42,196 bases of DNA, taken from contig NZ_JANIFJ010000012.1 of the NCBI RefSeq assembly GCF_024519155.1, positions 1-42,196 of the forward strand, read 5' to 3'. This stretch comes from Mangrovibrevibacter kandeliae. GTDB taxonomy: Bacteria; Pseudomonadota; Alphaproteobacteria; Rhizobiales; Rhizobiaceae. The notes below the pieces were generated by a model, which searched no databases, was not told where the DNA came from, and saw nothing but the letters and a program-made list of their open reading frames with translations. The stretch's first letter is position 1. The number at the start of each line of letters is the position of its first letter. The position numbers and the translations under genes were made by a program. Of the stretch, positions 18,101 to 24,929 are shown piece by piece.

Positions 18101-19349
18101 GCGTATCGAGGCCAACGCCGTTGGCGATGCGCCCGTCGCGATTCGGGTAGTTGGCGAGGAGAATGGCGACCCGGCGCTCGGCCGGCGGCGCGTTCCGCAG
18201 CCGCACCCAGGCCGCCGCGAGGCTGGCGACGAAGCGCAGCCGGTCGGCCACGGGTTTGTGCGCGACGACGAGCGTCTGCGTGCGTTCGTCCCACTCGCCG
18301 GCCGACTTGAAGGCGATGGCGCGGGTCATCACGCGCCCATCGACCTCCGGCAGCGCGACGCTCATCGCCAGATCCCGGGCGGAGAGTCCCTGGCTGGAGG
18401 CGGCCCAGGCGTCCTCGCCGCCGCTCGCGAGCACCGCCTGCAGCACCACCGCGCCGGTCTCGTCGAGGACGGTCGGAGCGTGGGCGCCACCGGGCGAGGA
18501 GACGGCGAAGCCGGTGAGGTTGATCACCACGGCCGGCGGCTGGCCGGCGAAGATCGTCCGGAGCGTCGCCACCGACACCGGGTCCTTCAGGCTCGCGACG
18601 TAGACGGGCAGGGGATCGAGGCCGGTCTCCCGCAACGCCCTTGCCAGCGCCTCCACCGGCCCGGTCTGCCCGCTCTGCACGAGCGCGCGGTAGACGACGA
18701 TCGCGACGGTCGCTCCGCGCTCTTCTCCCCATCCAAGAGACGTCCCGGCCGGGGATGAGGCGGGGAGGCGAGAGGCGCTGGCGCCTTCGGATCCACCGGG
18801 CCGCCACGTGAGCACGCCCGCCCGCAGCAGCGGTCGGGCCTCGGCCGGCCAGTCGCCGCCGTCGAGCACCGCGCGGCACGCGAGGAGGAAGCGGTCGGCA
18901 TTCTCCGCCCCGCCCTCGATGAGATAGCGCCAGAGCCGGTCGCGTTCCCCCGGCGGGATCGTCGCGTAGCGGTCGAGGCCGGGATCGGGCTTGTCGTCGC
19001 CGGGGAGCGCGACGAGGCGCGGACCGCCCGGACGCTGGGCGAGCTCGAGCAGCCGCTCCAGGCCGTAGGGCCAGTAGCTCTCGCCGCCGAGGAGCCGCAC
19101 GACCACGAGCCTCGCATGGCGTGCGGTGCGCTCGCACCAGGCGTCGACCGACATCGGATGCGACAGCTTCAACAGGTTGGCGAGGCGCAGCGTCGGCGCC
19201 GCATCGTCCAGCCGTCCCGCCGCGCCGGCGAGCGCGGCGATCTCCGTGTCGGCGGCCGACAGGACGAGAAGCTCGGCCGGGGTCTGGCCGAGATCGACCG
19301 CCTCGCCGCCCTCGGCGACCGTTCCCTGCCGGGCGAGGAGGAGATGCAT
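15135..19349 (-). CDS. cobN: Cobaltochelatase large subunit CobN, with in-frame repeat insertions (1404 aa)
   Basis: The H-subunit of the ATP-dependent cobaltochelatase, which binds hydrogenobyrinic acid a,c-diamide and inserts cobalt together with the CobS and CobT chelatase subunits (not in this window). The family core is intact from MHLLLARQG to the C-terminal NPKWIAGVMRHGYKGGFEIA region, including GKHGNLEWLPGKALALS. At 1404 residues it is about 130 longer than usual CobN (near 1270). The excess lies in two low-complexity tracts, about residues 194-210 and 772-890, that coincide with palindromic repeats in the DNA (separate entries) and read SPLGGEG, TSPLQGG, ISPLEGEM and similar. The frame is open throughout, so the protein is probably functional with an extra flexible loop. 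The start overlaps the cobW stop (TGATG), with no clear ribosome binding site, suggesting coupling. Confidence 0.95.
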   Translation of the reverse strand: MHLLLARQGTVAEGGEAVDLGQTPAELLVLSAADTEIAALAGAAGRLDDAAPTLRLANLLKLSHPMSVDAWCERTARHARLVVVRLLGGESYWPYGLERLLELAQRPGGPRLVALPGDDKPDPGLDRYATIPPGERDRLWRYLIEGGAENADRFLLACRAVLDGGDWPAEARPLLRAGVLTWRPGGSEGASASRLPASSPAGTSLGWGEERGATVAIVVYRALVQSGQTGPVEALARALRETGLDPLPVYVASLKDPVSVATLRTIFAGQPPAVVINLTGFAVSSPGGAHAPTVLDETGAVVLQAVLASGGEDAWAASSQGLSARDLAMSVALPEVDGRVMTRAIAFKSAGEWDERTQTLVVAHKPVADRLRFVASLAAAWVRLRNAPPAERRVAILLANYPNRDGRIANGVGLDTPAGTVEVLRALAAAGYDTGSVPVDGNALVEHLLAGPTNAGIAGRQVRETLPLDAYRAFFEALPSAVRDAVNARWGAPEADPFVLNDCRAFALPVARFGNVLVGIQPARGYNIDPKETYHSPDLVPPHNYLALYAFLRHGAGVHAIVHMGKHGNLEWLPGKALALSEACYPEAVLGPLPHLYPFIVNDPGEGTQAKRRTSAVIIDHLTPPLTRAETYGPLRDLEVLLDEYYAANGDPRRLTLLKRDILDLVRSAGLDRDLGIDATLAVDDTLEALDAYLCELKELQIRDGLHVFGVAPQGRLLTDLVTALARLPRGPEPQDASLIRSLAADLFAAPSEPPRASPASPNLHAPTSANGRPSSPLGGEGAERSGLNEGKPGDGAAAAHPPLSCRTSPLQGGRSAGTNADARSDTPQGPADGSGEASSPQRRVISPLEGEMAGKPEGGGTAHSPNSAARDQGSSPASPAETFPRAGEDRSVVAFDPLDCAMAEPWTGPRPQLLHSLSTDPWRTTGDTVERLELLAAGLVAGEIAADIHWLSTTAVLAEVEARLKPAVTASGPAEIAGLLAGLDGRFVPPGPSGAPSRGRPDVLPTGRNFFSVDTRAVPTETAWRLGKKSAELLVTRHLQDHGDYPRAIGLTAWGTANMRTGGDDLAQAFALIGAKPAWDRASRRVTGFEITTLAELGRPRVDVTLRISGFFRDAFPEQIALFDRAVRAVGALDEDEADNPIAARMAAERQALVDAGASPADADRRAGFRVFGSMPGAYGAGLQALIDERGWETKDDLAAAYLAWGGYAYGADAEGEAERDLFAARLSELEAVVQNQDNREHDLLDSDDYYQFEGGMTAAVETLSGARPAIYHNDHSRPERPVIRTLEEEISRVVRARVVNPKWIAGVMRHGYKGGFEIAATVDYMFAFAATTGAVRDHHFDLAFAAFIGDEAVRGFMADNNPAALAELAERFEEAIARGLWHPRANSVPHDLAALRAAEETP
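16681..17026. repeat. Cluster of palindromic repeats inside cobN
   Basis: Four repeat units lie within about 350 bp of coding sequence. 16681-16728 is a CTTCTCCC/GGGGATG-type unit with a relative at 18721-18768. 16771-16815 and 16903-16947 are two 45-bp units in inverted orientation, matching at about 40 of 45 positions, each with a hairpin such as ATCTCCCC/GGGGAGAT. 17006-17026 is a perfect 9-bp stem, CTTCTCCCC cga GGGGAGAAG. Sequences of this type are common intergenic palindromes in rhizobial genomes. Here all are read in frame without a stop. The inverted pair with its ~90-bp centre could be one composite mobile unit. Nothing resembles the CobN core in the translated segment. Confidence 0.8.
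18721..18768. repeat. Second CTTCTCCC/GGGGATG-type repeat inside cobN
   Basis: TCTTCTCCCC at 18721 and CGTCCCGGCCGGGGATGAGG at 18741-18760 align column for column with TCTTCTCCCG at 16681 and CGTCTCGGCCGGGGATGCGG at 16701-16720. The two copies lie exactly 2040 bp apart, a multiple of three, and so are read in the same codon frame. It corresponds to a short Ser/Ala/Gly-rich insert near CobN residues 194-210. Confidence 0.75.
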
Positions 19350-20416
19350 CAGGCGGCTGCGGAGCGGCCTGCGGCGAGCGCCCGGATCTCCGCTGCGATC
19401 GCCGCCGCGTCGAGCCCGTCATGCAGGCCGATGACGACGAGCCGCGTCTCGCGCGTCTCGCCCGCCGCCCACGGCCGGTCGAAATAGCTGTCGATGCGCC
19501 TGCCGACGGCCTGGATGACCTGCCGCGACGGCTTGCCCTCGATCGCGGCGAAGCCTTTCAGACGCAGGATGTCGTGCGTCTCGGTCAGCCTGGCGAGACC
19601 TCTGGTGAAGGCCGCCGCGTCGGCCACGGGCCCCGCCGTCACCACAAAGCTCTCGAAGTCGTCGTGGTCGTGCGGCTCGCCGTTCTCGTGCTCGATCTCG
19701 TGGTGCGAGCGGCGGAGCGCGATCTGGTCCTCGGTCGCCGCGTTGAGGCCGAGCAGGACCTCGATCGGCAGCCGGCCGCCCTCGGCCGGGATCGACGTCA
19801 CGGCGCGGGCGCTCTTTCCGGCGACCTCGACGCGCACCGCGTCCAGCGCGCTCGCGTCGATCAGGTCGGCCTTGTTCAGGATGATGAGGTCGGCCGCCCG
19901 GATCTGGTCCTCGAACAGCTCCTCCAGCGGGTTGTCGTGGTCGAGGCTCTCGTCCGCCTCGCGCTGGGCTCGCACCTTGTCCTCGTCGTCGGCGAAGCGC
20001 CCGCCCGCCACCGCCGCCGCGTCGATGAGCGTGACGACGCCATCGACCGTGACCCGTGCCTTCACCTGCGGCCAGTTGAACGCGGCGACGAGCGGCTGGG
20101 GCAGCGCAAGACCCGAGGTCTCGATGACGATGTGGTCGACCGGCGCCTCCCGCGACAGGAGCTTTTCCATCGCCGGCAGGAAGTCGTCGGCGACGGTGCA
20201 GCAGATGCAGCCATTGTTCAGCTCGACGATGTCGTCCTCCGTGCAGCTCTCGATGCCGCAGCTCTTCAGGATCCCGCCATCGACGCCGAGATCGCCGAAC
20301 TCGTTGATGATCAGGGCGATGCGCCGGCCACCGGCGTTCTCGAGGAGGTTGCGGATCAACGTGGTCTTGCCGGCGCCGAGGAAACCGGTGATCACGGTGG
20401 CGGGAATCTTCTGCAT
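19349..20416 (-). CDS. cobW: Cobalamin biosynthesis protein CobW (G3E GTPase metallochaperone)
   Basis: A 355-residue COG0523/G3E GTPase. The P-loop GFLGAGKTT is at residues 11-19, the metal-binding CICC is at 70-73 (NNGCICCTV), and the GTPase specificity motif is in ILNKADLID. A His/Asp/Glu-rich stretch (SHHEIEHENGEPHDHDDFES) lies mid-protein before the CobW C-terminal domain. It is thought to deliver cobalt to the CobN chelatase using GTP. Its stop overlaps the cobN start (TGATG), which fits that partnership. It starts 6 bp after cobP in the riboswitch-controlled unit. Confidence 0.95.
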   Translation of the reverse strand: MQKIPATVITGFLGAGKTTLIRNLLENAGGRRIALIINEFGDLGVDGGILKSCGIESCTEDDIVELNNGCICCTVADDFLPAMEKLLSREAPVDHIVIETSGLALPQPLVAAFNWPQVKARVTVDGVVTLIDAAAVAGGRFADDEDKVRAQREADESLDHDNPLEELFEDQIRAADLIILNKADLIDASALDAVRVEVAGKSARAVTSIPAEGGRLPIEVLLGLNAATEDQIALRRSHHEIEHENGEPHDHDDFESFVVTAGPVADAAAFTRGLARLTETHDILRLKGFAAIEGKPSRQVIQAVGRRIDSYFDRPWAAGETRETRLVVIGLHDGLDAAAIAAEIRALAAGRSAAA

Positions 20417-20422
20417 CGGGAT

Positions 20423-20947
20423 TCAGCCTTTCAGGGTCAGCGGCAGTCCGGCCGCGACGAAATGGACGGTGGAAGCCAGCGCCGCGATCGCCTGGTGCAG
20501 GCGGCCGGCATGATCGCGGAAGTCGCGCGCCAGTCGGTTGTCGGGGACGATGCCGAGCCCGACCTCGTTGGAGACGAGGACACGCGGCGCGCCGGCCCAG
20601 CCTTCGAGCCGGCGGCAGAGCCGGTCGCTCTCAGCCGGAACGTCCCGGTCCTCCAGCATCAGGTTGGTGAGCCACAGGGTGAGGCAGTCGACGAGCACCG
20701 GCGCGCCGGGCGGCACGGCATCGAGCGCGCCGACGAGATCGAGCGGCGCCTCGACCGTGGTCCAGTCCGCGCCGCGCCGCGCCCGATGATGGTCGATGCG
20801 CTCGGCCATCTCGCCGTCGAAGGCGCGCCCGGTCGCGACGTAGACTGCCGGTCGGCCGAGCGCTTCGACCAGCCGCTCGGCATGCGCGCTCTTGCCGGAG
20901 CGCGCGCCGCCCAGCACCAGCACGACGCCGGGTCGAAGACCCTGCAC
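20423..20947 (-). CDS. cobP: Adenosylcobinamide kinase / adenosylcobinamide-phosphate guanylyltransferase
   Basis: The bifunctional enzyme (CobP; CobU in Salmonella) that phosphorylates adenosylcobinamide and transfers GMP to it. Motifs: the P-loop GGARSGKS at residues 13-20, the guanylylated His in [13 protein letters not shown], and [10 protein letters not shown] and [20 protein letters not shown], which are family hallmarks. Start is debatable. GTG 20947 gives 174 residues, the usual family length, and lies 1 bp after the stop of a leader ORF (TGACGTG), suggesting translational reinitiation. An in-frame ATG at 21067 would add 40 unrecognisable residues and has no ribosome binding site at proper distance. 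First enzyme gene of the unit cobP-cobW-cobN-cobO. Confidence 0.9.
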   Translation of the reverse strand: MQGLRPGVVLVLGGARSGKSAHAERLVEALGRPAVYVATGRAFDGEMAERIDHHRARRGADWTTVEAPLDLVGALDAVPPGAPVLVDCLTLWLTNLMLEDRDVPAESDRLCRRLEGWAGAPRVLVSNEVGLGIVPDNRLARDFRDHAGRLHQAIAALASTVHFVAAGLPLTLKG

Positions 20948-20948
20948 G

Positions 20949-21080
20949 TCAGGCGCCGCAGCGCGGGCGGGAGCAGCCTGCGGCGACGGGTGCCGCAACG
21001 GGTGCAGCACCGGACAGCCGCCGATCGGCAGGAAGCAGGACAGGCGGCGCGGCTCTCGCCGCGGCATTCGGCAACGACAC
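20949..21080 (-). CDS. Putative 43-aa leader ORF between riboswitch and cobP
   Basis: The best ribosome binding site after the riboswitch, GGAGG (21087-21091 on the minus strand), stands 6 bp before GTG 21080. That codon opens a 43-codon frame (beginning [10 protein letters not shown], Ala/Pro-rich, two Cys near the end) that stops at TGA 20949, one base before the proposed cobP GTG. No family resemblance is seen. It may be a translated leader that couples riboswitch control of its ribosome binding site to cobP translation. Alternatively it is meaningless and the longer cobP start is used. Evidence is limited to spacing and position. Confidence 0.4.
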   Translation of the reverse strand: MSLPNAAARAAPPVLLPADRRLSGAAPVAAPVAAGCSRPRCGA

Positions 21081-21114
21081 GATCAACCTCCGTGACGGGC
21101 CTCTCGGCCCCGAG

Positions 21115-21319
21115 GGATGGCAGGTCTCCTGGCTCGCGGGTCGCCGGCTGCGTCCTGCCTTCCCGAAGCTCTCGCTCCAGTGGCGTTTCCGGTCCGAGCC
21201 GTGCTCGATCCGGTGGACGCGCCTCGCCGCTCTACAGTCGCGGGGTCGGCTGCGATACGGGCCGAAGCCCTTCGCATTCCCTCTTCGCCCGAACCGCGGG
21301 ATGCGGCGCGGGACCATCC
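21115..21319 (-). ncRNA. Cobalamin (AdoCbl) riboswitch
   Basis: Read on the minus strand, all conserved landmarks are present in order. They are the P1 strand GGATGG; AGAGGGAATGCG; the ACCCCGCGACTGTAGAGCGG segment; GCCACTGG; CGGGAAGGC; the B12 box AGCCAGGAGACCTGCC; and the closing CCATCC complementary to the opening strand. It lies about 170 nt upstream of cobP and directs cobP-cobW-cobN-cobO. With coenzyme B12 bound it should reduce expression. Downstream are CCTCGGGGCCGAGAGG, a possible expression-platform hairpin, and GGAGG, a ribosome binding site that could be sequestered; this suggests translational control but is inferred. Confidence 0.95.
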
Positions 21320-21624
21320 GGCGGCGAAGATAGACGGGCGGCGGAGGGGATTCAATCGGGGTCGGGCCAGTGCTCCCGGCGACTGGCGCAGATCGCCCTC
21401 CTCCGGTCCTCCGGGCCACCGTCTCCCACACACGGGAGAAGACGGACGCGTCGCCTGTTTCCATCGAGCGCGAGAGGCGGGTGAAAGTGCTTCGCGCGCG
21501 GCAGTCTTGGACCCGTCATCCGTCTGGATGCCCGACGACAGAGCGTCCAGTTCGCCGCGGGCTGCATCGACAGGGCGGCCTCCGCCTCTAGCTCCGTCGC
21601 CAGCAATCACCAGCGAGTATCTCC
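21320..21624. other. Divergent intergenic region, no gene seen
   Basis: About 300 bp between the riboswitch (minus) and the SDR gene (plus). It must hold the promoter of the cob unit and probably that of the SDR gene. CTCCC and GGGAG around 21423-21438 form a small hairpin related in sequence to the CTTCTCCC/GGGAGAAG repeats found inside cobN. No convincing coding frame or promoter boxes were recognised. Confidence 0.5.
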
Positions 21625-22473
21625 ATGACTCATCCCGCCATCGCATCCGGCCATGTCGCGGTCGTCACCGGCGCGGCCTCCGGCATCGGCCTCGCCGCCG
21701 CCCGTCGCTTCGTCCAGCTCGGCCTGAAGGTCTGCCTCGTCGACCGGCAGGAGGCGGCCCTGGCGCGCGCCCGCGACGCGCTCGGCCAACGCGCGGCCGG
21801 CGGTGCCGACAGCGTGATGGCCGCTGCGCTCGACGTCGGCGACCGGGTGGCGATGGATGCGCTGGCCAGGACCGTCGGCGAGCGGTGGGGCGCAGTGCAC
21901 GTCCTGATGAACAATGCCGGCATCCAGCCGCCGACCAGCGTCTTCGGCTCGGAGGCCGACTGGGCCGAGATCCTGCGCGTCAATCTCGGCGGCGTCGTCG
22001 CCGGCTGTCAGGCGTTCGTGCCGGCGATGCTTGCCGCGGGCGGCGCGGGCCTCGTGATCAACACCGGCTCCAAGCAGGGCATCACGACGCCGCCGGGGAA
22101 CCCTGCCTACAACGTCTCGAAGGCCGGCGTGAAGGTCTACACCGAGGCGCTGCAGCACGACCTGCGCAACCGCGAGAGCTGCCGGATCACGGCGCATCTC
22201 CTGATCCCCGGCTTCGTCTTCACGCCGCTCACAGCGAACGGTCGCACGGAGCAGCCGGCCGGGGCCTGGACACCCGACCAGACGGTCGACTTCCTGTTCG
22301 AGCGGCTGGAGGCCGGCGACTTCTACATCCTCTGCCCGGACGGCGAGGTGACGCGGGAGATGGACGAGATGCGCATCGCGTGGGCCGCCGGCGACATTGT
22401 CGAGAACCGCCCGCCTCTGTCGCGCTGGCATCCGGATCATGCCGACGCGTTCAAGGACTTCGCTGGACGGTGA
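21625..22473 (+). CDS. SDR-family NAD(P)-dependent oxidoreductase
   Basis: A classical short-chain dehydrogenase of 282 residues. The cofactor motif TGAASGIG is at 15-22, the NNAG motif in LMNNAGIQ, and catalytic Tyr162/Lys166 in PAYNVSKAG, with a Ser upstream in NTGSKQGI. The C-terminal 60 residues (FYILCPDGEVTREMDEMRI region) are longer than in minimal SDRs. The substrate is unknown, and no link with cobalamin synthesis is evident although it is flanked by cob units. ATG 21625 starts the usual N-terminus. Confidence 0.88.
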   Translation: MTHPAIASGHVAVVTGAASGIGLAAARRFVQLGLKVCLVDRQEAALARARDALGQRAAGGADSVMAAALDVGDRVAMDALARTVGERWGAVHVLMNNAGIQPPTSVFGSEADWAEILRVNLGGVVAGCQAFVPAMLAAGGAGLVINTGSKQGITTPPGNPAYNVSKAGVKVYTEALQHDLRNRESCRITAHLLIPGFVFTPLTANGRTEQPAGAWTPDQTVDFLFERLEAGDFYILCPDGEVTREMDEMRIAWAAGDIVENRPPLSRWHPDHADAFKDFAGR

Positions 22474-22515
22474 GGGGCGTCCGCTGAGGGCACGCCTGTT
22501 GCACCGGATACAAGG

Positions 22516-22549
22516 TTCGTCATCCCGGCCTCAAGGCCGGGATGACGAA
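22516..22549. repeat. Perfect 16-bp inverted repeat (REP-like palindrome)
   Basis: TTCGTCATCCCGGCCT (22516-22531) is followed, after a 2-nt CA spacer, by its exact reverse complement AGGCCGGGATGACGAA (22534-22549). GTCATCCCGGCC palindromes are widespread dispersed repeats in alpha- and other proteobacteria. It lies between the convergent SDR and cobQ genes and may act as a hairpin terminator on both strands, although there is no T-run. Confidence 0.85.
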
Positions 22550-22659
22550 GTCGATGATTGAAGCGCCCGTTCCGATAAGGTTTAGGCGCCGAAAGGGGCT
22601 CGCGGGACTGTCTCGGCAACGGCCGTATCGCTTGCCGACGAGCATTCTGAGCTTGCAGG

Positions 22660-24138
22660 TCAGCCTCCGGCGATCGACAGCAGCCGCTCCGCGTCGAGGT
22701 GCCGTTCCAACTCGTCCGCTACGCCATCCAGTGCCGCCTCGATGCCGGCGCGGTAGTCGATCTCTCCCGCCGCGTGCCCGAGCCCCTGCAGGAACCGGCG
22801 CCGAAAGCCGTCGGCGGTGAACAGCCCGTGCAGGTAGGTGCCGAAAACGCGCCCGTCGACGCTCGCCGCACCGTCCGGCACGCCGTCGACCAGTGCCACC
22901 GGCCGGGCGCAGTCCGGGCCCGCCGTGCGCCCCATGTGGATCTCGTAGCCGTGGAGCGCTTCGCCCGCCGGCGTCGCGGCGACGACCTCGCGCACCGTCT
23001 TCTCGCCCGCCATCACCGTCTCGACGTCAAGGAGCCCGAGGCCGTCCGCCGCGCGCACCTCGCCCTCGACGCCGTCCGGGTCGAGCACGCGCCGGCCGAG
23101 CATCTGATAGCCGCCGCAGAGGCCGACCACCGCGCCGCCGTGTGCGACATGCTGGTGGAGATCGGCGTCCCAGCCGTTGCGGCGAAAGGCGAGGAGGTCG
23201 CCGATCGTCGACTTGGAGCCGGGGATCAGCACCAGCCGCGCCTCGACGGGCAACCGCTCGCCCGGCCGGACGAAGCGGACCTCGATGCCGGGCTCGGCCC
23301 GGAACGGGTCGAGGTCGTCGAAATTGGCGATGCGGTCGAGCTGCGGCACGGCGACGACGAAGCGGCCGGCGGTTCCGCTTGCCGACAGGCGCTCCAGCGC
23401 CACGGAGTCCTCGGCCGGCAGCCGAGCGGCATCCGCGAGCCAGGGCACCACGCCGAGCGAGGGCCAGCCGGTGTGGCGCGTGACGATCGCAAGGCCGTCG
23501 TCGAACAGCGTCGGGTCGCCGCGGAACTTGTTGATCAGGAAGCCTCGAATCATCGCCCGGTCGGCGTCCGGCAGGATCGTGTGGGTGCCGACGAGGGATG
23601 CGATGACGCCGCCGCGATCGATGTCGCCGACGAGGACCACCGGCACGCTGGCCGCCGTCGCAAAGCCCATGTTGGCGATGTCGCCGGCGCGCAGGTTCAC
23701 CTCGGCCGGGGAGCCGGCGCCTTCGACGATCACGAGGTCAGCGTCGGCGCCGGTGATGGCGAAGCTCTCCAGCACCCTGTCGAGCAGCTGCGGCTTCAGC
23801 CGCTGGTAGTCGCGTCCCTTCGCGGAGCCGAAGACCTTGCCCTGCACGACGATCTGGCTGCCGGTTTCGGACTGCGGCTTCAGGAGCACGGGGTTCATGT
23901 GCACCGTTGGGGCAACGCCGCAGGCCAGCGCCTGCAGCCACTGCGCCCGTCCGATCTCGCCGCCCTCGCTCGTGCCGGGAATGGCCGCGACGGCGGCATT
24001 GTTCGACATGTTCTGCGGCTTGAACGGGCGCACCCTGAGCCCGCGCCGGGCGAACAGCCGGCACAGGCCGGCGACAAGCACCGTCTTGCCGACGTCGGAG
24101 CCGGTGCCTTGCAGCATGAGGGCGAGGGGCTTCGTCAT
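22660..24138 (-). CDS. cobQ: Adenosylcobyric acid synthase (cobyric acid synthase)
   Basis: A glutamine-dependent amidotransferase of 492 residues that amidates side chains b, d, e and g of adenosylcobyrinic acid a,c-diamide. The N-terminal dethiobiotin-synthase-like ATPase has GTGSDVGKT (11-19) and [13 protein letters not shown]. The C-terminal class I glutaminase-like domain has Cys341 in [10 protein letters not shown] and a His in YLHGLF. ATG 24138 gives the standard length and the canonical [19 protein letters not shown] beginning, with AAGGGCGC just upstream. It is transcribed alone, divergent from the toxin-antitoxin pair, and ends toward the REP-like palindrome. Confidence 0.96.
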   Translation of the reverse strand: MTKPLALMLQGTGSDVGKTVLVAGLCRLFARRGLRVRPFKPQNMSNNAAVAAIPGTSEGGEIGRAQWLQALACGVAPTVHMNPVLLKPQSETGSQIVVQGKVFGSAKGRDYQRLKPQLLDRVLESFAITGADADLVIVEGAGSPAEVNLRAGDIANMGFATAASVPVVLVGDIDRGGVIASLVGTHTILPDADRAMIRGFLINKFRGDPTLFDDGLAIVTRHTGWPSLGVVPWLADAARLPAEDSVALERLSASGTAGRFVVAVPQLDRIANFDDLDPFRAEPGIEVRFVRPGERLPVEARLVLIPGSKSTIGDLLAFRRNGWDADLHQHVAHGGAVVGLCGGYQMLGRRVLDPDGVEGEVRAADGLGLLDVETVMAGEKTVREVVAATPAGEALHGYEIHMGRTAGPDCARPVALVDGVPDGAASVDGRVFGTYLHGLFTADGFRRRFLQGLGHAAGEIDYRAGIEAALDGVADELERHLDAERLLSIAGG

Positions 24139-24199
24139 GCGCCCTTGTGCCTCCGCGGGGGACAGGACGTCCAGCACGGTGTTGTTGCTCTGGAAGTCG

Positions 24200-24227
24200 T
24201 GTACTAAATTCAATCTAATGTAATACA
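24200..24227. promoter_or_regulatory. Inverted repeat upstream of antitoxin, candidate autoregulatory operator
   Basis: TGTACTAAATT (24200-24210) and AATGTAATACA (24217-24227) form an inverted repeat matching at 9 of 11 positions around a 6-bp spacer, in a locally AT-rich patch 17 bp before the antitoxin start. Phd/YefM antitoxins bind such palindromes to repress their own operon. The same patch lies upstream of the divergent cobQ. Confidence 0.5.
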
Positions 24228-24243
24228 GGCGGAGCCGTGGACG

Positions 24244-24495
24244 ATGCGGGAATTTTCCAGCCGCGATTTCAACCAGCGGCATGGCACTGTGAAAGACGCA
24301 GCGCGCGTGGAGCCGGTGTCGATAACCGAGAACGGTCGGCCGACTTTCGTGCTGATGTCTCAGAGCGACTACGAACGCATGGCCTCGGCGCAGCCGACAT
24401 TGCTCGATCGCCTGGCGGATCGGCGTCCGGAGGCGGACTTTCCGTTCGACCCTGACGAATTTGCAGCACGGGACCGCGACGGCGACCTCGTGTGA
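24244..24495 (+). CDS. Type II antitoxin, Phd/YefM family
   Basis: An 83-residue protein with the Phd/YefM N-terminal DNA-binding fold ([20 protein letters not shown], then [22 protein letters not shown]). A charged C-terminal tail (residues ~55-83) would wrap around and neutralise the toxin. A GGCGGAG about 9 bp upstream of ATG 24244 is a likely ribosome binding site. It overlaps the PIN toxin gene by 4 bp (GTGA), the standard arrangement. Base composition is less GC-rich than the cob genes, which suggests acquisition as a module. Confidence 0.9.
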   Translation: MREFSSRDFNQRHGTVKDAARVEPVSITENGRPTFVLMSQSDYERMASAQPTLLDRLADRRPEADFPFDPDEFAARDRDGDLV

Positions 24496-24929
24496 TCCGC
24501 TATCTATTCGATACCAACGTCGTATCCGACAGCCGCCGGCCGGAGCGCACGAACGCGTCGTTCCAACAATTTCTCGCCGCGGTGAAGCCTGAATGGTTCT
24601 GCGTCTCGGTGCTTACGATCCTTGAGATCGAGACCGGGATCACCCGGCAAGAGGGCCGGGATGCCGCGTTCGCCAGGCTGCTCGCGAATTGGTTCGAACA
24701 GCTTGTCTTGCCCGTCCTCGAAGATCGAATTGTCCCGGTCGATCTGAAGATCGTGCGGCGAGCCGGTCGTCTGAAGAGCCCAAACGGCCGTCCGACCAAC
24801 GACACGCTGATCGCCGCGACCGCTCTCGACCTCGGCTTGCCTGTGGTCACGCGGAATGTCGCCGACTTCGCCGCGCTTGGTGTCGACGTCATCGATCCTT
24901 GGAATTACACCGCCCCGGCCTCAAGCTAG
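24492..24929 (+). CDS. Type II toxin, PIN-domain ribonuclease (VapC family)
   Basis: A 145-residue PIN-domain protein. Metal-binding acidic residues expected for VapC nucleases are Asp7 (FDTNV), Glu45 (TILEIETG), Asp104 ([10 protein letters not shown]) and Asp125 (TRNVADF). It would cleave RNA, often initiator tRNA or rRNA, when free of antitoxin. It starts with GTG 24492 overlapping the antitoxin stop. Its 3' end overlaps the convergent permease gene by 9 bp, so the two genes read into each other. Confidence 0.92.
   Translation: MIRYLFDTNVVSDSRRPERTNASFQQFLAAVKPEWFCVSVLTILEIETGITRQEGRDAAFARLLANWFEQLVLPVLEDRIVPVDLKIVRRAGRLKSPNGRPTNDTLIAATALDLGLPVVTRNVADFAALGVDVIDPWNYTAPASS

Noticed and set aside
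20948-21067. N-terminal extension of CobP from ATG 21067 (40 extra residues).
   Set aside because: No ribosome binding site at proper distance, unrecognisable sequence, and the GTG at 20947 gives normal length; kept only as an alternative.
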